From positions 66,582,984-66,646,983 of the forward strand of contig NC_057919.1 of assembly GCF_018873765.1 (NCBI RefSeq): 64,000 nucleotides of DNA. Reading direction: 5' to 3'. The stretch comes from Telopea speciosissima (lineage: Eukaryota; Streptophyta; Magnoliopsida; Proteales; Proteaceae). The position numbers and the translations under genes were made by a program. How positions within the stretch are numbered: position 1 is the stretch's first letter; each line of letters begins with the position of its first letter. Positions 1-12,100 of the stretch are shown here, one piece after another. A model generated the notes under the pieces. It worked only from the letters and a program-made list of their open reading frames with translations, was not told the DNA's origin and made no database searches.

Positions 1-120
1 AAAAAAACCAGTTGTTTTAGCCATAGTTAATTTCTACTTATTAAATATGAGAACAAACTTGATACTTCTCTTTTAGTTTTTTCATACATTTTGTTGATGT
101 AGACTGTCCTTTTTCTTCAG

Positions 121-3100
121 GTCCATTGGGTGTAAATTGTCCTCTAGATTGGGATACCAGAATGAAGATTGCCCTTGATGCTGCGAGAGGGCTTGCCTAC
201 CTACATGAAGACTCACAGCCCTGTGTCATCCACAGGGATTTCAAGGCATCTAATATACTTCTCGAAAACAACTTTCATGCTAAAGTTGCAGATTTTGGCC
301 TGGCCAAACAGGCACCTGAAGGCCGTGCAAACTATCTGTCTACGCGTGTGATGGGTACATTTGGGTGAGTTTCTCTCCATCTCCCTTTGAAACTGCATAT
401 TCCTGGATTATCCTCCTTAAGTGTTAGTGAAATGGTTTTAGGTATGTAGCCCCTGAATATGCCATGACTGGACATCTACTAGTAAAGAGCGATGTATACA
501 GCTATGGGGTTGTCCTCCTTGAGTTGCTAACTGGAAGGAAGCCTGTGGATATGTCACAGCCTTCTGGCCAGGAGAACCTTGTGACATGGGTTAGTACTTT
601 CTTCTTTCCATTATATTTGAATTTACCACATCTGAAATTCCAAATTGTGTGGAATCCTCTATCTCAACCAGCAGGCCCTTGTGTTCAGGTCCTTGCCATG
701 ATGTGAGCACAGGATGGCCATGTATGTGCACACATTCATGATGCACTTCTTGAACTGGTCATAACTAATAAGTAGTTGATGCACGTCACTGATTCATCTC
801 TGATTTCATTCTGAATTGGAAGAAATGCTTCATGGTTGACATGCTACCATTTTAATTGTCTAAACAGTTCTTTTAAGTGGATATTAGGGCTGCTTGATTG
901 ACCTTTAGCACCACTTACCAATGAAATAGCAACATGTGCATATTTTGAACTGTTTCAGTTAGAAGTTGCATAGGACACTGTTTGGTACAAATGTGGCTAG
1001 GACCCATTTGAGAAGAGCATAAAACTTGATTCAGAAGGTTTTGTAACAGTCGATGTAACTCTAATGTCTCACTCACATATTTTCTTAGGTTTTTCTTTGG
1101 CTCACAGGCAGAATGTGTATGAAAACCTTACGTATTTTAATAGACGAAAACTATAGGTGGTGAACATAATATCTATTTTGGATTTCTACAAGCCTTGGTG
1201 AGTTGGTGTATATTTGCATGATATATGTTCTAAGTATATGCAATTCTTTTCATCAGATACTATACACCTTCCATATAAAAAAAATACTTATTCTACTGAT
1301 GGGACCATATATTTGAGGTTTGCTGAATCTGAGCTCATGTATTTGTCAGATTCCAATACTCTTTATCTGTACCAATTCAACATTAGGCCAGACTAGTGCC
1401 CTAACAAGCTGACATGAACAAAACTTTCTGTTTTTATGGTGTGTCCATTCATTTGCAAAATATGATATGATGATACACCAAAAGTCAATGGTTAACGTCT
1501 TGGGGACTTCAGTATCAGCTTGGAGGACCCCTACGCTCTGATACCATATTACAACTAAGAGAGAAGGAGGATATTACATACAGAGATTACTTAAAAGAGA
1601 TTGCATAAAGAGAAGAGAAAGTTTAAGAGGAGAGAAAAGTTTAGAAAGCAAACATAGAACTTTGATATTATAACAAAGAAAAGAAAGAACTTGCATAGAG
1701 TACTCTAGGCTAGAGACTCTTCGTACATAAGAACTTATATAAACATTACAAAGAGAGATAAGAAAGGAAGACAAAAGGGAAGTGGTACACTTACACTAGT
1801 GGAACACTAAGAAATGGTGGAGAGAAGAGTGGAAGAAATGGACTAGTAGAGAGAAGACTTGGGAAATAGAAGGACAAAACACTAAGACTCTTAAAGAGAA
1901 GAGAACTCTCGAGAAATTCTTCTTCTCTTCTAGTGCTAATAATCGCCAAAGACCTATATCTTACGAATGAAACTACCCTTCCCTTTTATAGACTAAGGGG
2001 TTGCAATAAAACAAAAATTACACAGTAAAAGTAAATGAATAGTGACACATGAATAATGACATGTGTCAGGTACAGTAAAATTCCAGCTGGTCTTTATTTG
2101 TCTGATGCAGATCATGCGGTCTACGCGGACACCGTGCTGGGATCTTCTCGTGATGATAAGATTCCGTGTGTGCTGGATAGGGTTGAAGTCGGGCAAGGAA
2201 TCTGTGACTACTTCACGCATCCATCAAATTGTCTATATTATGGACGTAAATTGAATCTTCACTTGCTGATGATGCGGCAGAGTATTGTATTCTTGTTGTC
2301 TGAACATTTCTATACTGTCGGTCATCATCAACTGATCTTCTGGAATATCAATTGTGGCTCGGTCTATCATTTGTTGGATAAACATCTCTGCCTCCTCGAT
2401 CTGTGCTTTAGATCTTTCATACTTAATGTTAAGATTAGTGACGAATAGCCTTCTACCATCAGTCACCATGAATTTAGAATTTTCGGATTGAATTTCTTTT
2501 GCCACCTTGCTTAGGTACAAAAGACTATCAACAACATAATCCGCCACAAAATATTCTCAATAAATCCTGATGCTTCTGGAATAGGCTGTCTATTTAGATC
2601 TTCTTCATCAGATATTTGAGATGTCAGATTTGATAGGGCTGGTGGAATTTTTCTCTAATTCTCCATTCAACTGAACTTGCTATCCAGAATGTTAAATATT
2701 TAGAATAATTCCACATTGCTGCAACATGAATAATCATGGTCTTGATCATTATGGGAATATCAAAGAATTGATCAAAGTCATTGCTTCGAAAAATTACTTG
2801 GCTAGTAATTCCCCACTCTATTTCTTGAATATTCCACTGTCTGTGGTCCAAGAAAATGTTTATTTTTGGAATAGCTTGGAAACAGTTTATATCCCAGATA
2901 TTCGAAAATAGCATTTGCTTAATTATAATTTCTTGATCTTCAATCTTCTCTTTGAGTTTTGTGAAGATTTCTTTTGGGAGTAATGCCTTTGCTTTCTCAA
3001 AGACACAAATTCTTCTTATTTTTTCAAATTTAGGATCTTCAAAGCTTTTTGCTAAGAAGTCAGGTAATTCCAGAAATAATGAGATTTTTTCATAAGAAAA

Positions 3101-6100
3101 ATCTTCGTCCTAATTTATTTGTCTTATGGGATTGAAACTGCGATTCTTTAAAAACTTAAGATGTGCTGTTTGCGCAGCTACCTTATCTGCAAGTTTACCC
3201 ACATGCTTACGAAAATGACCTTTCTTGGCTAGGTATGCTTTCCATGCGCCATTTAATTCTTATTTCTGTACTTTTGATTGAAACTGAAGCTACTCTGATG
3301 GAATAAGGGCTTGTCTAGCCACTGATGCATACGATTCATTTCGGGCTTGTCTAGCCATTGATTAAAGATAATCCACTTGGGCTGGTATAGACGTTGGTGG
3401 AAATGTAGGCCTAATAAGATTTGGTGTAACCCACTTAGCATAATGGGCTGGTTTGCTGGGGCCTGGCCTAGCCTTTGCAGCTTGATCATAGTAGTTTGGT
3501 CCAACTCCGTATAACTTTTGTCTTCTATCCATCTTCCTTGTCTTGGAAGGTCTTCTAACCTTGCAGATAAATATTCAATAATCCTTCTGGATTAGATATT
3601 TGTTAGTCCACTTGGCAAGTGGTCTTCAAAGTAGTAATCTGCACTTGAAAACTTTGTTAGATAATTCTAAGAATTTAATGTCTATGTAGTAAAAGTTGTC
3701 TTTCATAATAACGATTCCACCAACTTCTTTGGTTTCATCTGATACGTCTATTTGACTTATTTGCCAAATAGTGCTATATGTCTATTTGACTTGTTTGCCA
3801 AATAGTGCTATACCAGTGTTCAAAATATCTTCTATGTTCTATTAACTCTATATGATTTATACAATTTTGTATCTGTGGTAAGACAACCGTTCTTTTGCTG
3901 TCAGACAATATTTTCCACAGATAGTAATTTGAAATTTCTTCATATTTTAGGCCCAATTTCCCCAGTTTAAGAAATCTTTATGTTCCCCAATTTATAGGAT
4001 TTTCTACCCCATAAATTCAGTTATTCTCTCTAAATATTCTAGGATGGGCATTAATGGATATTCTCCAAATTTAATAAGGTTGGCAAAACCTTGTTGGTGA
4101 AGGTCTCTCGGCTAGAGACGAATAAATGTGTATCTAAAGTTTTGATCTTGTACACCTAAATTATTTATTGCATATTTGACTATAGCTGGCAATTGGTTTA
4201 ACTGCCCTGAATTATTTATGTCTATTTCTAAGAGAGAAACAATTCCAAGATGTACAGCTTGAATATTAAAATTATTAGAATACATTCTAATTGAAGGATT
4301 TATTACTTCTCTAAATATTGACCAATCGTACCGTTCTAGTAAGTCCATGATTGGTAAATACATTACTCTTGTGTAAATATTGTTTCTTATTTCTTACCCT
4401 TTGAAGAGCAGCTTCTCTGCTTTCATCTTCATCTTCTTTTTCATCCTCTAATACTTGAATAATTTCTGTATTAGAACGTTTATCCATATGCTGATCTAGC
4501 AATGGTATTTATACCAAGTCATTGGCTAAAGTTAGTGAAATCGATTTATGAAAATTGGTAGATAATTATTTAGGAAATTATTTCCAAGAATAAAATTACC
4601 ATGCATAAGAGGAAGACAAATTAGTGTAGAGATAATGAATTTTCTTTCATGTAACGAGATTGCTATATCCTTAGCTTTATACTGGCTTCATTAATTTCCT
4701 TAACCGGTTTTGGTTTCTTCATCTTCACCCATTTTTCTGAGGGCAAAACTTCCCACTTACAAACGCTAGTTGTAGCACCTGTATCAACTACCATACACAA
4801 GTTATAGGGCTTATAACTGATGCAAATTCATCACCAAATAGGGCTTGTTTCATTAGTAATAAGTCTAGGGTTGAGTTACATACATGTTGGGCCTTTGATC
4901 CCATGGGTTTTCAATGTAATAGGCCACTTTTATGGGCCTAAAATATGGGTAAATAGGTTGCATACGGGATTAGCTTCCATACTTAGTTTTTTATTTGGTG
5001 TTTTAAATTGAACCGGTTCAACCAATGGTTCAATTTAAGTGATTTTAGTAGTTTTCTTTTAAGTATTTAAGTTGGGCTAGATTAGCACTCTATTTTGAGT
5101 CTATTTCAGTTTCTTAGTCAGTTTAAGTTACCTAATAGGTTAGGGATAGGGTTAGGCCTTTCCTTTTTAGTGTCTAAGTCTAATTTTGAGTCTTCTATAT
5201 AAGTTTGTAAGGGAGGCCAGCATTGAACACGAATTTTGATTAATAAAAACTCAGCTTTAGCTTGCTGCCTTTGTTACTGCCTTTGCTCCATCGTGAGTGT
5301 GCCTTGTGAGTAATATCAAGGTGAAGGGATTGGTGGATCTCCAATCGACTCCCTGCATCGTGAAGATCGAGAGGGCTGCTACTTATCTCTTTGCATCTTG
5401 TAGATCGGGAGACCCCATTGTTCATCTTCAAAGCTGCTGCAATTGAAGATCTCTTCAAATCCAGTAAGTTTGAATTTGAACTTTGTTTAAACCTTCTTCT
5501 TCTCACTCCTACCCTAACTAGGATTCCTCCATAAAGTCAAATCTGACCATTAGTTTCAAACTAAACTTTCAGCATACATCCTTTACATCATTATTGACAC
5601 TCGATCCAAGTTTCATCAAACCCCCACCACCCTAAACCCTAGAATCCCCTACTCCTACCTCCATTAGGAATTGTCTCCAATAACCTTATCTTGCTGTCTA
5701 ACTCATCTAACCTACTTCCATTCACTCAAACATCATAAAACCTATTCCATTAGACTTCCCTACACCTGCCTATCATTACCATGTAAGGCAACCCTAACCT
5801 AAACCTAACTTAACCCTAATTTTGACCTAAAATTCAATCCTGCCCAAAATTGCAGAATTTCAAAACTCATCCAAATCCTAACCTTTTTATACCATAATAG
5901 CCACCTAGACCTGCCCATTAATACCCTATAAACCCCTTTCCCAATATCCAACCCTAATCCTAGTTTTACCCTAAACAGCCCACATCTGTAAACAGTTACA
6001 GAATTCTGATCTTACCTGGCTCCTATTAGGCCTTGCCTATATAGGACTGCATTAATAACCTATGAATTTGAGTTCTCCAATTATATACGTGTATTTCTTT

Positions 6101-9100
6101 TTACCTTGATTGGTCAAATACACTTTTTCTGCATTTGACTCTTCATCTTTGCTGAAACTTGTTCCAGGCATTACAAGAACTTTATAGTTTTTATTGCTAT
6201 GGAATCTTGATTAGATTCTTTAGCATATTCTTGTATTGGTTGTTTTTCAAGACTTAGGCTTAAACGTGGTTTAGACTGTATTTTTAGTTCATCGAAATTA
6301 AGCAAATGTTATTTTTGAATATCAAGGAGATAAACTGTTTCCAAGGTATTCCAAAAATAACCATCTTCTTGGACCACAGATAGTGGAATATTCAAGAAAT
6401 AGAGGGGGGAATTTCTAGTCAAGTAATTTTCCGAGGCAATGATTTTGATCAATTCCTTGATTTTCCCATGATGGTCAAGACCATGATTATTCATGTAGGA
6501 GCAATGTGGAATTATTCCAAATATCTAACTTTCTGGATAACAAGTTTAATTGTATAGAGAATTAGAGAAAAATTCCACCAGCCATATCAAATCTGGCATC
6601 TCAAAATATCTGATGAAGAAGATCTAAATAGACAGCCTATTCCAGAAGCTTTAGGATTTATTGAGAATATTTTTGTGCCGAATTATGTTGTTGATAGTCT
6701 TTTGTACCTAAGCAAGGTGGCAAAAGAAATTCAATCTGAAAATTCTAAATTCATGGTGACTGATGGTAGAAGGCTATTCGTCACTAATCTTAACATTATG
6801 TATAAAAGATCTGAAGCACAGATCGAGCAGGCAGAGATGTTTATCCAACAAATGATAGACCGTGCCACAATTGATATTCCAAAAGACCAGTTGATGATGG
6901 CTGACAGTATAGAAATGTTTAGACAACAAGAATATAATATTGCTGCATCATCTGCAAGTGAAGATTCAATTTACGTCCATAATATAGACAATATGATGGA
7001 CGTATGAAGTAGTCATTCCCTGCTTGACTGCAATTTTATCCAGCATACATGGAATCTTATCTACAACACCATCACGTGAAGATCCCAACACGGTGTCCAT
7101 GTCTACCGCATGATCTGCATCAGACAGATAAAGATCAACATATGAAAAAATATTTTTACTGTACTTGATGCATGTAACTATTCATGTGTCTTTATTCATT
7201 TACTTTTTACTGTGTAATTTTTGTTTTATTGTACCCCCTTGGTCTATAAAAGAGGAGGGTAGTTTCATTTGTATGATATAGGTTTTTGGTGAGTGTTAGC
7301 ACTAGAGGAGGAGAAGAATCTCTCGAGAGTTCTCTTTTCTTTAAGAGTCTTAGTGTTTTGTCCTTTTCTTTCCCAAGTCTTCTCTCCACCATTTCTTAGT
7401 GTTCCACTAGTATAAGTGTATCACTTCCTTTGTCTTCCTTTCTTATCTCTCTTTCTACTGTTTATATAAGTTCTTATGCATAGTTGTCAAGGCATTGCCT
7501 AGGTGCCTGGGCGGCTGCCGCCTTATTGTAGGATGCCTTGCATTGGTTTAATTGGTATCGAACCAGGTTCTGACACTTATTTATGCCAAATATCATTTTT
7601 TAAGTAAATATTCATTTACTTAAGATATTATTCATAAATAAGCAAATACCCCCTATTTGAATCCAATAAAAATGGTTAAAAAATCAAATTCCAAAAGGAT
7701 AAAAAGTCAACCCCCAGTAGGGAAAACAGAGTTCTGGCCAAAAAAGGAAAAGAAAGGACGGGGAAAGAGATGAGAAATGAATAAAGAAAAAGACAAATGA
7801 AAGATGGGAAAAAAAAAGTAGAACGATGAAAGGTAGTTAGAGGAAAGAGGCACAACCCAACACATCAGGAGATTCTCAGCTAAATGGGATTAGCCACATG
7901 GATCCTTGTTCTCTAATAGGCTCCGTCCGAGGTCATACTTGGTACAAGACCTAGCCTATACTTGGAATAAGCAAATACCCCCTATTTGAATCCAATAAAA
8001 ATGGTTAAAAAATAAAATTCCAAAAGGACAAAAAGTCAACCCCCCAGTAGGGAAAACAGAGTTCTGGCCAAAAAAGGAAAAGAAAGGATGGGGAAAGAGA
8101 TGAGAAATGAATAAAGAAAAAGACAAATGAAAGATGGGGAAAAAAAAAGTAGAACGATGAAAGGTAGTTAGAGGAAAGAGGCACAACCCAACACATCAGG
8201 AGATTCTCAGCTAAATGGGATCTGCCACATGGATCCTTGTTCTCTAATAGGCTCCGTCCGAGGTCATACTTGGTACAAGACCTAGCCTATACATGTCCTT
8301 CCTCACCACTTCTCCTATGGTCATTTTAGGTCTGCCCCTAGCTCTTTTAGCTCCTTACTGGGGCGTCCCTAGGCCTTCGTTGAATATGACCATACTAGAT
8401 TAAACGACTCTCTCGGAGTTTGTCATTGATCGGGGCAACTCCAAAGTCGACTCTTATATGTTCATTATGTACTTTATCCTTGTTTTTCAACACATCCATT
8501 TTAACATCCTCATCTCTGCAACACAAAACTTATCAATATGACACTTCTTAACTGCCCAACATTTTGCCCCATACAGCATGGCCGGTCGAACAACGGTCCT
8601 ATAGAACGTTTTTAAACCTTTAAAGGAATATGTCGATCACACAGCACTCCGGACGCACCTCTCTACTTCAACCATCTCACTTTAATACTCTGTGAAACAT
8701 CATCCCATATGTCAGTATCATCTTTATTTATGATTGACCTCAGATATCTAAAATAGTCACTTTATGGTATCTCTCTTTCCTCAATTCGCACCATATCAGT
8801 ATCCCGCGTAGTGTGACACACATCATATATTCCGTCTTCGTTCCACTAATCTTAAAGCCTCTTGGTTCCAAGGTTGACCTCCAAAGCTCTAACTTAGAGT
8901 TAAGCCCTTCTTTTATCTCATCCACCATAATGATATCATCAATGAAGAGCATACACCATGGGACCTCGTCTTAAATGCTCTTGGTTATATCGTCTATGAT
9001 AAGAGCAAAAAGGTAAGGGCTTAAGGCTGAACCCTGATGTAATCCAATCGTAATTGGGAATTCGTTGCCCCGAACTCCCACAAATCTCATACTAGTCACC

Positions 9101-12100
9101 ACACCTTCATACATATCTTTAATGACATCCACATATATACTTGACACCCCTCTCTTCACTAGAACATGTTGGATTAGATCTCTAGGGACTTGGTCGTAGG
9201 CCTTTTCCAGGTCGATAAAGACCATATAGAGATCCTTTTTACTATCTCTATATCTTTCCATGAGCCTCCGCAATAAGTAGATAACTTCTGTCGTGGATCT
9301 ACTTGGCATAAAGCCAAATTGTTCATCGAGATATAAGTCTCTTCTCAAACGGGCCTTAATAACCTTCTCCCATAGTTTCATAGTGCGACTCATTAGCTTT
9401 ATGCTTCTATAGTTATTACAATTTTGGATATCACCTTTATTTTTGTAAATCGGGATTACAAAGCTTCTCCTCCATTCATCTGGCATCTTCCTTGTGCTCA
9501 TAATCTTGTTAATCAACTTGGTTAGCCAATAAGCCCCACAACCTCCTATGGTTTTCCACACTTCGATTGGAATCTCATCTAGGCCTGTTCATCTTTCTTA
9601 GGGCTTGTTTAATTACAGTAACCTTTCTGACATATCTATGATGTGTGGTATCATGTTGAATAGAGTACTCGTCTGGGTCAATTCTACTCGACCTATCTCC
9701 ATTTAGTAGGTCACAGGTATATTCATCTCATCTCTTCACAATTTCCTCATCCCTTACCAACACTCTTTCATCATCACTCTTGATACACCTCACTTGGTCG
9801 AAATCTTTGCTCTTCCTTTCTCTCATCTTTTCTATCTTATATATTGCTTTTCCCCCTTCTTTTGTGTTTAGGTTGATATAGAGATCCTCATATTTCTTTG
9901 CCCAAGCCATCCCCAAAATCTTCCTAGCTTCATTTCTGGCATCATAATATCATTTTTTATAATCTGTTTCTTCAGTCCTTTGCCATGTCCCAAAACAATC
10001 TTTCTTGGTCTTAATGGCAGCTTGGACCTCATCGTTCCACCACAAGTCTCCCTAGCACATCTTTGACAACCCTCTTAATACAAGTCATCATCTCGTACCA
10101 CATCGCATTGGTGTCTCTTACAAAGTCCCACTTTCCTTGTTTGACCACATTATCAGTAAATGTCCTTAGGTACTCCCCTTTTAATCTCCACCACCTTATT
10201 TTAGGGTGCATAGGGCTCCTCCTACGCTTCTAGGCACTGAGACATATATCCAGGGTCACCAGTTTAAGTTAGGTTGTTAGGCTCTTCCCAAGGATAACCT
10301 TACAGCCCTTACACAACATGCTGTCAGCTCTTCTTGTTAGGAAGAAGTAATTTGATTGATATGAATCCCATTTTTGTAGGTAACTAAGTGTTCCTCTCTT
10401 TTTTCAAAGAAAGTGTTCACAATGGATAGATCATAAGCTACCACAAAATCTAGGATTGAGGTCCCCTCTTCATTCCTCTCCCTAACTCCGAAGCCTCCAT
10501 GGACACCTTCATAGCCTCTACAATCGCTCCCGACGTGGCCGTTCAGATCGCCTCCAATAATAGTTGATTCATCCTGGCCAAAACCCTGCATTAATTATCC
10601 ATGTGGTCCCAAAACTGGCGCTTACTATTTTCATTCAATCCAAGTCTAACTGGGGTGCGTAAGCGCAAACAATATTGACAACCTCTTTCTCCGACATTGT
10701 CTTTATGGATATAATCCTATCACCCACTCTTTTGACCTCCACTATATCATTCTTTAGATCTTTATCCACTATTATACCCACTCCGTTTCTATTACTCTCC
10801 GGCATACCAAAGTTTGAATTCGTCCAATACTTTAGCTTTATTATCCTTCCATCTTGTCTCTTGGATACATGCTATTTTAATCTTTCGTCTCCTCATAAGT
10901 CATAACATCTATCAACTCCAAGCTCTTACATGTTAAGGATCCAAAATCCAATGTTCCAGGAAGCTAATCTAATCCTACGATTCTGGGCTGGCATAATTCC
11001 TCTCACTTGCCCTTGCCTACTTATCACCACATCCAAGCGTCGACGCAGCACGTCGCATACGGGGGAACACCCTAGTAGGAAGAGGATGGAAAGACATGAG
11101 ATAAAAAGAAAGATAAAAAAACGAAAGGATCCATGCAAAAGGTCATTGGCCGAAAATACTAAAGTACCGGCTGACGACCTGACGCACCACTATAGGAAAA
11201 GAAATTAATTTATTAGAAAAGTATAAACAAAGAGTTCCCAAGCATTAAATATAGGGATAAGAATATGACCAAGACAGAGAATTACTTAGGCATCAGACAA
11301 TGGAAACCACACACATAGTACAGGACATAAATACTGAAAGATTAAATCAATCCTTCCAGGCAGGTAACTCAAAAAGCAGCTAACGGAACAGCCATGCAAA
11401 ATGACAAATGAAACAGATGAAACAAATAATGAAACAAATGAATGCAACAGGTAAACAAATGAAATATATAGTGCAATATAACAATACATAAAAAGCACGT
11501 AATGCACTAACAATATAATGCACTAACAATAAGAAATAAAAGCGAGCAGTGTATTAGAATATAGTGCACTAACCATAAGCAATTAAACAGGTTCATGCAG
11601 TGATATTAGAGCAGTGTACAGCAGCAAAACACAGTAAATAGCAAGCAGTGATGAGGCAATACCAGGGTCAGGCAGTGAAATAAAGGTGCAGTGATAAAGC
11701 AAACAGAGAAATAAAGGGTGCTGCAGTGTGTTAAGACAGTAAGCTGCTAAACACAATATATAACTAAACATTTAAAAAAAAAAAACGGCAGAGAAATAAA
11801 AGGTGTAGATTACACTAGAGGCAATTCACAGCAGCCTTTCACACTTTAAAAGGGTTAGCATTAACCCAAAAAAAAAATCTAATCAGTGCAGAATTTAGGT
11901 GTGGTTCACCGCAGTGGTAAGGTGGATCCGTCCAGAATACTTGAAGAGTCTTACCGTTGAGATGATACCTGTCCTACTGCAACCACTCTTGTAGGTCACT
12001 GGTTGTGGTGGTTGCTGAATCTGTTAGAAGTCTGGGGGTCGATTGGTATGCACTGGTTTGGTGGGAGAGGGTCGATTGTTGTGCACAGATTGGGGCTGGG

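Larger units (their letters stand above)
1500..7478 (-). mobile_element. Endogenous pararetrovirus fossil (Caulimoviridae-like), rearranged and broken
   Basis: Family traits: a retroviral-type aspartic protease motif (VVDTGATTS) near 4770-4800 (-), a region resembling a viral movement protein near 4500-3770 (-), a promoter/leader region with TATA boxes, and a sequence complementary to plant initiator tRNA-Met at 1535-1546. No reverse transcriptase was recognised. The left part (about 1500-6300) reads on the - strand and the part from about 6297 reads on the + strand, so the terminal gene and promoter region occur twice as inverted arms. Protease precedes the movement-like region on the - strand, which is not the usual caulimovirid order and suggests rearrangement at or after integration. 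A solo LTR splits the protease region. The element is a fossil with many breaks; it predates the LTR insertion and is moderately old. The genus is not determined. An unusual LTR element with a movement-like gene is the alternative. Confidence 0.7.

Noticed and set aside
5780-5835. Telomere-like repeats (aacctaaacctaac, aaccctaa)
   Set aside because: Only scattered degenerate matches inside the solo LTR; no array.
1500-7478. Reading the viral block as an ordinary Copia LTR retrotransposon because of the tRNA-Met primer site
   Set aside because: No LTR pair or integrase was seen, while promoter, leader and primer site are ordered as in a pararetrovirus and a movement-like region is present.
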